Of a DNA stretch of 64,000 nucleotides, positions 42,875 to 51,057 are shown one piece after another (positions within the stretch are counted from its first letter, which is position 1; the number at the start of each line of letters is the position of its first letter). A program made the position numbers and the translations under genes. The notes under the pieces are model-generated. The model saw only the letters and a list, made by a program, of their open reading frames with translations, did no database searches and was not told where the DNA came from. The DNA is taken from NCBI GenBank assembly GCA_902363595.1, contig CABJAP010000011.1, positions 103,153-167,152 on the forward strand. Reading direction: 5' to 3'. This stretch comes from Clostridia bacterium. Lineage in GTDB: Bacteria > Bacillota > Clostridia > Peptostreptococcales > Anaerovoracaceae.

Positions 42875-43882
42875 TTAATAGATGGTTCCGCTGTTGACAA
42901 TGGGCTGCGCCTCTTTATTTCCGCAGAGCACCACCAGCAGATTGCTGACCATGGAGGCTTTTCGTTCTTCATCAAGCAGAACGATATCTTCCTCTCCCAG
43001 CTGATCCAGCGCTGATTTTACCATGCCTACTGCCCCGGTAACGATCTTTTGTCTGGCTGCGATGATGGCCGATGCCTGTTGCCTCTGCAGCATAGCGGCG
43101 GCAATTTCTTCCGCATAGGACAGATGCGTAATTCTCACTTCAATAATCTCCAGGCCCGCATCGCTTACCCGCAGCTGCAGTTTTTCTTTCATCGTATCGG
43201 CAATCTCCTGGCTGCTGCCCCGCAGAGTCTTTTCATCTGTGTCCGTATCCTCCATATTGTCATAAGGATACAATCTGGCAATGTTTCGAATCGTAGAGTC
43301 GCACTGGGTGGACAGATACTGGAAATAATCATCCACATTGAAAACAGCCTTGGTTGGATTCTGCACCTTCCATACGACAATGGCCCCGATGATGATCGGA
43401 TTACCCATAGCATCGTTTACTTTCTGGGTGCCGTTGTTAAAGGTGAGTACCTTTGTGGAAACCTTCTTGTTCATGGAAGCCTTCTTTGATTTGGAACCCT
43501 TTTTGTTGCTGTCATTGAATTCTTCCAGCAGGCCTTCCGGCGCTCCTTGTTTTTCCGCCACCGGATTGCGGCCCGTAGCAAAGGGATTTACAAAGAAGAA
43601 TCCATGGCTTTTAATCGTCCCATAGTATTCACCGAATAAAGTAAGGACCAGCGCCTCATTGGGATTGATGACTTTCAGTCCGGCAAAGAGTATGCACACC
43701 AGACAGAATACGATCACTGCAGCAACAATTGGTACCACCAGCTCCTGGGCAATTCCAAAGATCATAACTGCGATGGAGGCCAGCAGGACCAGAATCAAAA
43801 TAACCAGCATTGCCATGCCGTTAAACGGCTTTAATATTTTTTCTTCAATTTCATTATTCATATTCACCGCATTCTTTTTCAT
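42875..43882 (-). CDS. SPFH/Band 7 membrane scaffold protein
   Basis: A ~335-aa stomatin/flotillin-like protein. Two N-terminal membrane segments (AMLVILILVLLASIAVMIF and VPIVAAVIVFCLVCILFAG) are followed by the SPFH domain: NPNEALVLTLFGEYYGTI, VWKVQNPTKAVFNVDDY, DAGLEIIEVRITHLSYAEEI and the helical ARQKIVTGAVGMVKSAL. It forms membrane microdomains. The ATG at 43882 (residue 5 of the longer frame) is preferred because GGAG lies 6 nt upstream; the longer start at 43894 is possible. Confidence 0.92.
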   Translation of the reverse strand: MKKNAVNMNNEIEEKILKPFNGMAMLVILILVLLASIAVMIFGIAQELVVPIVAAVIVFCLVCILFAGLKVINPNEALVLTLFGEYYGTIKSHGFFFVNPFATGRNPVAEKQGAPEGLLEEFNDSNKKGSKSKKASMNKKVSTKVLTFNNGTQKVNDAMGNPIIIGAIVVWKVQNPTKAVFNVDDYFQYLSTQCDSTIRNIARLYPYDNMEDTDTDEKTLRGSSQEIADTMKEKLQLRVSDAGLEIIEVRITHLSYAEEIAAAMLQRQQASAIIAARQKIVTGAVGMVKSALDQLGEEDIVLLDEERKASMVSNLLVVLCGNKEAQPIVNSGTIY

Positions 43883-43982
43883 TTTTTTCTCCATTTCTTC
43901 ATTAACAGTTCAATATTTATTTGATATCAAAATAATATCACATTATTATGGATTGTCAATAGAATTTTTAAGATTGCCGCGC

Positions 43983-44027
43983 AAAAAAAGATCTGCGCAA
44001 AGGATGGCTGATACCTTTACGCAGATC
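43983..44027 (-). terminator. Terminator of the MerR gene
   Basis: On the minus strand GATCTGCGTAAAGG pairs with CCTTTGCGCAGATC, followed by TTTTTTT. It lies ~30 nt after the stop at 44056. Confidence 0.9.
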
Positions 44028-44055
44028 ACTGCCGCTGAATGCGGATCAAATTGGG

Positions 44056-44874
44056 TTATTGTTTTTTTATGGGGAAGCAGACTTCGGTCACCAGTTCCTC
44101 CGGATTTTGCGTTTCTGCCGGGCTAACATGGTAGATACAGAACGAAGTCCCATCGAAGGCATAGCCGTTGTCCTTCACCCAGTTGGCTACAGCCGCGTTG
44201 ACTTCCGTCAGCTTGGTGTAGCTGCCTTTGTAGGTTGCAGAAGCAATCCGGCACTCAGGGGCGGTTTTGAACTTGACATGATCGGTATCGGCGTAACGTC
44301 CCTTTACCGTTATTTGGATTTCCACATCCACGTCCTGTTCTTTGTAGCCTTCATCATAAAAGAGAGCCAGGCTGCAGCTGGGTTCTGCCGTCTGCACATT
44401 CATGCCTTTTGTTTCTTCGTACATTTGCTGCCAGAGGATGCTCTCCTGATCGTAAGCCGGTATCACCTTTCGTAAGCTGGCAACATATCGCTTTGGCATT
44501 GTCTTTAAAGTTACATTATATTTCATCGTTTCGCCGTCCTTTCCTAATCGCACGATGGCATTATCAAGGATCCGCAGGCGCTGATTCATGGCATCCAGGT
44601 TTTCCTGCAGTTCCACCCGCTTTAATACCAGATATTCTCTAAGGGCCTGAACATCATCGTATTTTTTCAGCAATTCCAGCACCATCGTCAGGCTGAATCC
44701 CATTGATTTTAAGGCACCAATGCGGCCAGCCAGCGGCAGCTGCTCTTCGCCGTAGTAACGGTAACCGGTAGCCGGATCAATCCATTTTGGTTTTAACAGT
44801 CCCATTTCGTCGTAATGGCGCAGCATGCGGATGCTGATTCTTGATAGTTTTGAAAAATCTCCTATTTTTAACAT
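44056..44874 (-). CDS. MerR-family regulator with GyrI-like ligand domain
   Basis: A ~272-aa transcription factor of the BmrR type. N-terminal winged helix (MLKIGDFSKLSRISIRMLRH YDEMGLLKP), a coiled-coil dimerisation segment (VELQENLDAMNQRLRILDN), then a GyrI-like effector domain from about residue 120 (YNVTLKTMPKRYVASLRK) ending with VTEVCFPIKK. Such proteins activate drug pumps or similar genes after binding aromatic ligands. The ATG at 44874 is chosen over an upstream frame start at 44910 because the family start fits; the ribosome site is weak in both cases. No target gene is adjacent on the same strand. Confidence 0.88.
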   Translation of the reverse strand: MLKIGDFSKLSRISIRMLRHYDEMGLLKPKWIDPATGYRYYGEEQLPLAGRIGALKSMGFSLTMVLELLKKYDDVQALREYLVLKRVELQENLDAMNQRLRILDNAIVRLGKDGETMKYNVTLKTMPKRYVASLRKVIPAYDQESILWQQMYEETKGMNVQTAEPSCSLALFYDEGYKEQDVDVEIQITVKGRYADTDHVKFKTAPECRIASATYKGSYTKLTEVNAAVANWVKDNGYAFDGTSFCIYHVSPAETQNPEELVTEVCFPIKKQ

Positions 44875-44953
44875 TTCCTTTACCTCGCATATGCGTTTTT
44901 GTGAGCTCATTTATAGGATACGGTCTTTCATAGTGTTAGAGTCAAGCATATGA

Positions 44954-45451
44954 TTAACCTTTTGTCAGTTTTTTTTGCAAAGCCGCTTTGCCGCGATGAT
45001 AAGTTACTTTTGCTGAGCCCTCCGTTATTCCAAGAGTTCTTGAAATCTCTTTAAAAGAAAGCTCAAAATAAATCCTCAGGATAATAACGTCTTTCTGCTG
45101 CTTCTTCAGTCCCTCCACGGCGCTCCGCAGCTCTTCCTTCATAAGCCTGGCTTCACAAAGTTGTTCTGTATTGGCAGCGCGATCATAAACCAGCTCTTCT
45201 CCCAATCGGGAAAAATCAACCGATACCTCTTTGTGTTTTTTCAAGTACTTAAAGTAGCTGTTCTTGGCGATCTGGCAGAGCCAGGTAAAAAATTTGCACT
45301 TGCCGTTATATCGGTGAATGGAAATAAATGCTTGATAAAAGGTTTCCTGCGTCAATTCTTCCGCAAGAAGAGGATCGCTGCCAGTCAGTCTCAATAAAAA
45401 TCCGTAGAGCGCCGAATAATACGTTGTGTAAATCTGGTCAAACCCTTTCAT
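44954..45451 (-). CDS. ECF-type RNA polymerase sigma factor
   Basis: A 165-aa sigma-70 family protein. Region 2 (LYGFLLRLTGSDPLLAEELTQETF, then YNGKCKFFTWLCQIAKNSYF) and region 4 (KDVIILRIYFELSFKEISRTLGI) are clear; region 1 and 3 are absent, as usual for ECF. The start codon overlaps the stop of 45448-46422 (ATGA), so it is translationally coupled to that membrane protein, which is probably its regulator. The gene order, membrane protein first, is the reverse of the common sigma-antisigma order. Confidence 0.93.
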   Translation of the reverse strand: MKGFDQIYTTYYSALYGFLLRLTGSDPLLAEELTQETFYQAFISIHRYNGKCKFFTWLCQIAKNSYFKYLKKHKEVSVDFSRLGEELVYDRAANTEQLCEARLMKEELRSAVEGLKKQQKDVIILRIYFELSFKEISRTLGITEGSAKVTYHRGKAALQKKLTKG

Positions 45452-46422
45452 CTTTGCTCCTTTAGTTCTGCAAGCGGCTTTTTTTCAACCAGCTCATCGT
45501 TTTCCCAAGGGCCGGCTTGGCTGCCCTTCTTCCATTTGTCCGGCACAATACGATACAACTCTGCCTCCGAAGTTTCATCGTTGAGAAATAGGTAGGTACC
45601 ATCTGCCACCTGCTTGCCAAAATAGGCGGCAGCTTTCATTCTACTCCGCTCAACAGCGCTCTGACCTTCATCGCTCTGCCCTTCAATCGAAGCATTCAGA
45701 CGGATTGCAACTGGTTTTGGGAAATGTTCATAGATCGCAGCGCTTCCAGCATCCCCCAACTTGTATTCTTTTACCTGCTCCACTTGCAGATTCTTGCCGT
45801 CCCAAACCGCCGATACGATCATCGGCTGCTGTTCACCCCCATTATATGCGGACTGGGGGTCCCCATCAACATTTTCGTATACTTGGCCCTTATATTCCAA
45901 AAAAGAATAAACTGCACCTTTCATGTAAATCGTATACTGATCTTTGTCTTTTTCCACATCCAAGATAGATGCATCAAAGGTCTGAAAGCATTGAAAATAA
46001 TCGGAATACGCGGGTTTCTGCCCATTGCGCTTTGTGAGCTGGTCTGTTAGCTGCTGATATTGCTGTCCTGTCAGAACCTCCGGATTTTCTTCAACGTTTT
46101 CCCAAAGCCAGAGCCGCTGGCTGTAATTCTTTCCATATTTAGATTCGTATGCCACCTGTTTGAATCCCAAAGAATAGTAGATCATGGTGCTGGTCTGTCC
46201 ATTATCCACTCCGTCGCGGCTGATCACAATCGGCGGCGATACACTTCTGCCCGCCGCTTTATAATTTACAATACACACAGTCAGAAACGCTGTAACAAAG
46301 ACTAAGATGGATGCGGCTATCATCCGGCGTCTTCGTATTTTTTTCGCCAGCAGAAGAAACTTTTGATCTTCTGCCTCTCCGGGATCCATTCTTTGAAGCC
46401 CTAACTCTTTTTTTTCAACCAT
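45448..46422 (-). CDS. Single-pass membrane protein, possible anti-sigma factor
   Basis: A ~324-aa protein. A short basic cytoplasmic N-terminus (KKIRRRRMIAASILVFVT) leads into one membrane helix at about residues 33-53. A ~270-residue external region follows with no motif I recognise. The cytoplasmic part is only ~35 residues, short for an anti-sigma domain. Coupling to the ECF sigma gene suggests a signalling pair. The ATG at 46422 is preferred over the GTG at 46434 because AAGGAG lies 11 nt upstream. Confidence 0.72.
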   Translation of the reverse strand: MVEKKELGLQRMDPGEAEDQKFLLLAKKIRRRRMIAASILVFVTAFLTVCIVNYKAAGRSVSPPIVISRDGVDNGQTSTMIYYSLGFKQVAYESKYGKNYSQRLWLWENVEENPEVLTGQQYQQLTDQLTKRNGQKPAYSDYFQCFQTFDASILDVEKDKDQYTIYMKGAVYSFLEYKGQVYENVDGDPQSAYNGGEQQPMIVSAVWDGKNLQVEQVKEYKLGDAGSAAIYEHFPKPVAIRLNASIEGQSDEGQSAVERSRMKAAAYFGKQVADGTYLFLNDETSEAELYRIVPDKWKKGSQAGPWENDELVEKKPLAELKEQR

Positions 46423-46540
46423 AACAATACACACTCCTTGTTTTTATTTGAAACGTTTCATTGATTAATACGCCACAAGCGCAAAAAGTTACAACATTTT
46501 TTCATCAGTCAGCCTGCCTCCTATGCTGCCATCTGGCGGC

Positions 46541-46562
46541 GGGGCAATAACCGTTATGCCCC
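46541..46562. promoter_or_regulatory. Palindrome in the divergent region 46.4-46.7 kb
   Basis: GGGGCAATAAC-C-GTTATGCCCC, an inverted repeat with one bulged base, between the divergent 45448-46422 and 46678-47748 genes. It has no T-run on either side, so an operator is more likely than a terminator. The rest of the 255-bp gap shows a TATAAT box (46635 region) for the CdaR gene. Confidence 0.45.
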
Positions 46563-46677
46563 TGCCTTCTAAAAAACGTGTTATGACATGCATGATAAAA
46601 AAGCGGCGTCAGCTTGTTCCCAGCCCGGTTTCATTATATAATGCCTTTAACAATCTGAATTTACAGGAGGAGAAGTT

Positions 46678-47748
46678 ATGAGGCTGGGAAAGGACACAGC
46701 AGCGCGGATCATCCGTGAGATCAGTATGATTTTGGATTACGACATCAATATTATGGATGAAAAGGGGGCGATTCTGGCCAGCACCAATCCTGACCGGATA
46801 GGCATGTTTCATGAAGGCGCTTTCCGTATCATCCGCCAGGGCCTGGATGAGCTGGCCGTTTATGAAGACGGACAGTATCAGGGCTGCCGCAAAGGAATCA
46901 ATCTTCCTATTTTTCTAAACGAAACAATCATCGGCGTAATTGGTATCACCGGCAAGGTATCAGAAGTGATGAAATACGGCAAGGTTTTAAAAAAAATGAC
47001 CGAGATCCTGTTGATGGACCTTTTTTCTTACCACAAAAAAAATCAGCAGGAGCAGGCCCGCCTTTTCTTTGTCAACGAATGGATCAATCTGCAGCCGCTT
47101 GAGTTTGCCCCTGGCTTCAAGGAATCGATGGCCGAATACGGTCTTCCCGCCGAAGCACCTTATGCGGTGTGTCTGGTCCGTCCGGCAGCTATACTTGCAG
47201 ATGCGGAAGATTTGAAGGAAAAAAACGTCCTTCATGCACAGAACAGCGATGTGGGTATACTAATCTGCGCGGTTTCTTCTGCGGATCAAGTCTTATCTTT
47301 TGTAAAAAAAGCCGCGCGCTATTCCGGCATCGATCCATTTTTGTGCGCAGTGGGAGGAACCCAGGAGGATTATACCGGTGTTCGCCGTTCCTATCGCCAG
47401 GCAAAAAAACTGATGAATTTGAAACATAACCAGCAAGGATGCTTCTTTTACGAAGATTGTATTTCCGAGCTTATCTTAAACGATGTGGATCCGGAATACA
47501 AAGAGCTGCTTTGCCGCCAAACCCTTTCCTCGCTGTCAGCCCAGGAAAAAGAAGAGTTCTCTGATTTTATGGACGTCTATATTCGCTGCAACGGCTCCGT
47601 CAATGCCATTGCCAAAGAACTCTTTGTGCATAAAAATACCGTCCAATACAAAATCAATAAAATCCTCCGCAAGACCGGCCGCGATCCGCGGATCCTGAAA
47701 GATGCCTTTGTTCTGGCGATGACTGCTCAGTGGCTGAAAAAAGGCTAG
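46678..47748 (+). CDS. CdaR/PucR-family transcriptional regulator
   Basis: A 356-aa regulator. The N-terminal sugar-diacid-recognition-like domain (residues ~1-135; DYDINIMDEKGAILASTNPD) and the C-terminal PucR helix-turn-helix (RCNGSVNAIAKELFVHKNTV) are clear. The middle part resembles a GGDEF-like/PucR linker fold. Family members control use of sugar acids, purines or glycerate. It is the only plus-strand gene in its surroundings, and no diacid-use gene lies next to it. GGAGGAGAAGTT precedes the ATG. It is monocistronic. Confidence 0.88.
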   Translation: MRLGKDTAARIIREISMILDYDINIMDEKGAILASTNPDRIGMFHEGAFRIIRQGLDELAVYEDGQYQGCRKGINLPIFLNETIIGVIGITGKVSEVMKYGKVLKKMTEILLMDLFSYHKKNQQEQARLFFVNEWINLQPLEFAPGFKESMAEYGLPAEAPYAVCLVRPAAILADAEDLKEKNVLHAQNSDVGILICAVSSADQVLSFVKKAARYSGIDPFLCAVGGTQEDYTGVRRSYRQAKKLMNLKHNQQGCFFYEDCISELILNDVDPEYKELLCRQTLSSLSAQEKEEFSDFMDVYIRCNGSVNAIAKELFVHKNTVQYKINKILRKTGRDPRILKDAFVLAMTAQWLKKG

Positions 47749-47785
47749 TGCTGCGTCTGAAACCCTTTGCTCATCTCCCGCACCC

Positions 47786-49531
47786 TTATTTTCCGTCGTG
47801 CTTCTTTATTTGCGCTGCAAGCGCTTGGTACAGCTCCTGGTTATCGATAGGTTTTGCAAGATACCCATTCATTCCTCTCTCCATCGCTTCCTTTGCATCC
47901 TCGCTGAACGCATTTGCTGTCAGAGCAATGATCGGAATCTCCGCCCCATTGCCGTGCCCGCTTTTACGGATTTTTTCTGCTGCTTCTAATCCGTTCATCT
48001 TGGGCATTTGAACATCCATCAGAATCAGGTCAAAGTTTCCCGGTTCTTGTTCCAGAAACATTGCTGCCGCCTGTTCGCCGTCCCATGCATGGGAAGTATG
48101 TACGCCTGCGTTTTGCAGAAGATATTCGATAATTTCGGCATTAAGTTCATTGTCCTCGGCAAATAGAATATGCGCGCCCTTTAACAAGCCCATTTCAGCC
48201 TGATTGGACACATTTGCACTGTTTTCTTTTGTATCCTCTTCTCCAGCCTGTTTTAGAGGAAGATCAATGGTAAACACCGTGCCTTCGTTTATTTTGCTCG
48301 TCACTGAAATCGTGCCTTCCATCAATTCGACAAGCCGGAAGCTGATGGCAAGGCCCAAACCAGTTCCCTGATAAATCAGGGATGAAGAATTCTGCTGTTC
48401 AAAAGGCTCAAACATCTTGCTCATAAATTCTTCCGGCATACCGATTCCTGTATCTGCAACTGTAAAGCGTATGAGAGGCTCCCCATCGCCTTGGTTCAGG
48501 CTTTCTGCATCCAGGCGCACCTTGCCTTTTTGGGGAGTGAATTTCATTGCATTGGACAGCAGATTAATCAGAATCTGCCGGGTACGAAGCTCATCAGCCA
48601 TTACCAGATCCGCCCCTTGGTCCAGATTGTCTTGACAAATGAGAAAGTCAAGCTGCTTTTCTTTGGCTTGATCTGCAAAAAGTTCCCGCAGGTCATCCAG
48701 CATTTCGGAAAGATGAAATGCCCGGTTAAGGAGAACGGTCTTGCCGCTTTCAATTCTTGACATGTCCAGAATATCGTTGATCAAATCTAAAAGAAATTTG
48801 GAAGCCTTATCGATTTTGGCCAGACACTGTCCGCTCTTTTCCACATCCGGCAGGCTTTCAATACCAATTTTGGTCATGCCGATAATCCCATTGAGCGGCG
48901 TACGAATTTCGTGGGACATTCTGGCCAAAAAGCTGCCTTTTTCCTTGCTGGCGGCTTCTGCCTGCAGCAGCTCTTCCCGCATTTTTTTCTGTCGGATTCC
49001 ATAAATTGCTGTCACAGCAACAAGAACAATCAAAATGAAGTATAGGCTCATCAGCCAGAATCTGGCATGTCTTGCCTGCTTTTCCGAATATATTTCCGCA
49101 GCGGAAACCAGCTTGTCCGCCAGATTGAAATAGTCCTCGCTTTGGAGAAAGAGAGATTCCAGCCCGCCGCCTTCCCGGACGTGCAGAATTTCCTTCTTCA
49201 ATTCTTCCCATGAACGCTGTACTTGCTCCAGCAGTAAGCTGAACTGTTCATCCGACATTTTTTCCAGTTGATTTTCACCGTCTCCGTTCTGAAGATCATA
49301 CAGAATCCCGTCCAACCTCTCAATCAAATCGTCATTCTCTTTCCCGTACATTTCTTCTTTCACTAGTTTCTGAGTAGCGCCCCGCACAATGCCCGAATAA
49401 TTGACAATTCTGGCGTTTCCCTGCAAATTTTTAATGATGTAAAAGGAAAAAATCCCTACCCCGACAAAGGTGACAAGAACCATTGCAATCATCCATTTCT
49501 GCTGTATTTTCATTTTTCTCATTTTGTTCAC
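47786..49531 (-). CDS. Hybrid sensor histidine kinase/response regulator
   Basis: A 581-aa membrane kinase. Two membrane helices (WMIAMVLVTFVGVGIFSFYI near residue 20 and FWLMSLYFILIVLVAVTAIY near 165) flank a ~120-aa extracellular sensor of nitrate/methyl-accepting type. HisKA has FLARMSHEIRTPLNG (phospho-His), then HATPase (LINLLSNAMKFTP; TGIGMPEEF; GTGLGLAIS), and a C-terminal REC domain (ILFAEDNELNAE, DLILMDVQMPKMNG). No separate partner is adjacent. The start is GTG at 49531, or the ATG three codons on. The divergent MATE gene begins 140 bp away. Confidence 0.93.
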   Translation of the reverse strand: MNKMRKMKIQQKWMIAMVLVTFVGVGIFSFYIIKNLQGNARIVNYSGIVRGATQKLVKEEMYGKENDDLIERLDGILYDLQNGDGENQLEKMSDEQFSLLLEQVQRSWEELKKEILHVREGGGLESLFLQSEDYFNLADKLVSAAEIYSEKQARHARFWLMSLYFILIVLVAVTAIYGIRQKKMREELLQAEAASKEKGSFLARMSHEIRTPLNGIIGMTKIGIESLPDVEKSGQCLAKIDKASKFLLDLINDILDMSRIESGKTVLLNRAFHLSEMLDDLRELFADQAKEKQLDFLICQDNLDQGADLVMADELRTRQILINLLSNAMKFTPQKGKVRLDAESLNQGDGEPLIRFTVADTGIGMPEEFMSKMFEPFEQQNSSSLIYQGTGLGLAISFRLVELMEGTISVTSKINEGTVFTIDLPLKQAGEEDTKENSANVSNQAEMGLLKGAHILFAEDNELNAEIIEYLLQNAGVHTSHAWDGEQAAAMFLEQEPGNFDLILMDVQMPKMNGLEAAEKIRKSGHGNGAEIPIIALTANAFSEDAKEAMERGMNGYLAKPIDNQELYQALAAQIKKHDGK

Positions 49532-49670
49532 CGAATCCTATATGCTCATTATACGTACCTTACTGCGTATTGTCCACAAAAAAAGCGTTTACTATCGATT
49601 CCACCTCTGTCTGGGACCGTCTCAAATTGCAGCGGAGTTTCATATACTAATCCGTAAAGGAGATGATCCA

Positions 49671-51050
49671 TTGTCCAATAACGAGAATATCAACCGGGAA
49701 CTTTTTGAAAGAATGCCAATTCGAAGGGCCTTTCTGACGCTGGCAGTTCCCACTGTTTTAAGCCAAGTCATCGTAATCGTCTATAGTCTGGCGGATTCTT
49801 TTTTTGTAGGTAGATTGGGAGATCCGCAGCAGGTCGCTGCTCTGACCATTTCATTCCCCATCTTTAATATGCTTACGGCGCTGGCCAATATATTCGGCAT
49901 CGGAGCGGCCAGTGTCATTTCGCGCAGTCTGGGCGCAGGAAACTCTGAACGGGCGAGGAAAGCATCTGCCTGCGCCTTCTGGAGCGCCGCTATCTCCGCA
50001 GGCTTGATGATCCTGGTACTGATTTTATTTATGAAAGAAGTTCTTACCCTCCTGGGAGCAACGGCGGATACATACGCATTTACCCGCAGTTATCTGATCT
50101 GGGTGGTCTTATTCGGCGGACTTCCTACGGAGCTTTCCCTATTGCTGGGGCATTTGCTGCGCGCTGAAGGCAGAACCAAAGCTGCCAGCATTGGCATGAC
50201 CCTGGGCGGTCTTTTGAATATCGCGCTGGATCCCTTGTTTATCTTTTACTTTCATTGGGGAGTGGGCGGAGCAGGAATCGCCACTATGGCGGCCAACACT
50301 GCTTCCATGGTGTTTTTTTTGGGCGTATTTTTCCGCATTCGCCGCCATACGGTTCTTTCGCTGAGTCCAAAGGACTTTACCGTCCGTCAGGGAATTCTTG
50401 CAGGCATCGTCTCGGTGGGCCTGCCTACCGGGCTCAACACCTGCCTTGTCAACCTGGACAATGCCTTGATGTCCGGACTGACCGCAGCTTATTCCGATCA
50501 GGTGGTGGCAGCCTACGGGATCACCCAGAAGATCACCACCGCAACCATCCACATCAGTCAGGGAATGGCACAGGGGATTTTGCCTTTGATCGGTTATAAT
50601 TATTCCCAGGGCAGGCTGACCCGCGTCCGGCAGACCAATCGGTTTGCGCTGCGGACCCTGCTGATTTTCACCATTTTCTTTTTTGCTGCCATTGAAGCTT
50701 CGGCAGCTTCTCTGTCTCGTATCTTCATCGACGAGCCGGCGACTGCGGCGCTGACTGGTGTCTTTATGCGGTGCTGGATGTTCTGCGCCTTCGGCATGTG
50801 TCTCTTTCAGATGTATAATGCCATTTTTCAAGGAGTCGGCCTTTGGAAGCAAGCCCTTCTGCTCACAATCTGCAGGCTGGGGATTTTGTTTCCGGCAGCG
50901 TCTTTAGGACTTAACAGGTTCCTCGGCTTGCAGGGTTTGATGTTTTCCCAGCCCCTGTCCGACACTTTGACGCTGTTTCTTTGTATGGCCGTTTATCATA
51001 AGGTCAAGATCAATCAGCTCTGCAGCGGTCAAGCGCCAAGCGATCCATAA
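49671..51050 (+). CDS. MATE-family multidrug/Na+ antiporter
   Basis: A 459-aa protein with about 12 membrane helices. MPIRRAFLTLAVPTVLSQVI and GAASVISRSLGAGNSERARK are typical of the NorM/DinF/MepA branch of MATE exporters. The start is TTG at 49671, chosen because AAAGGAG lies 8 nt upstream. A longer frame reaches back to 49470 but overlaps the divergent kinase gene and lacks a ribosome site. It would export cationic drugs or toxins. Confidence 0.92.
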   Translation: MSNNENINRELFERMPIRRAFLTLAVPTVLSQVIVIVYSLADSFFVGRLGDPQQVAALTISFPIFNMLTALANIFGIGAASVISRSLGAGNSERARKASACAFWSAAISAGLMILVLILFMKEVLTLLGATADTYAFTRSYLIWVVLFGGLPTELSLLLGHLLRAEGRTKAASIGMTLGGLLNIALDPLFIFYFHWGVGGAGIATMAANTASMVFFLGVFFRIRRHTVLSLSPKDFTVRQGILAGIVSVGLPTGLNTCLVNLDNALMSGLTAAYSDQVVAAYGITQKITTATIHISQGMAQGILPLIGYNYSQGRLTRVRQTNRFALRTLLIFTIFFFAAIEASAASLSRIFIDEPATAALTGVFMRCWMFCAFGMCLFQMYNAIFQGVGLWKQALLLTICRLGILFPAASLGLNRFLGLQGLMFSQPLSDTLTLFLCMAVYHKVKINQLCSGQAPSDP

Positions 51051-51057
51051 GTTTTCT

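Noticed and set aside
49470-49670. Longer N-terminus of the MATE transporter
   Set aside because: It overlaps the divergent kinase start, adds non-family sequence and lacks a ribosome site; TTG at 49671 has AAAGGAG.
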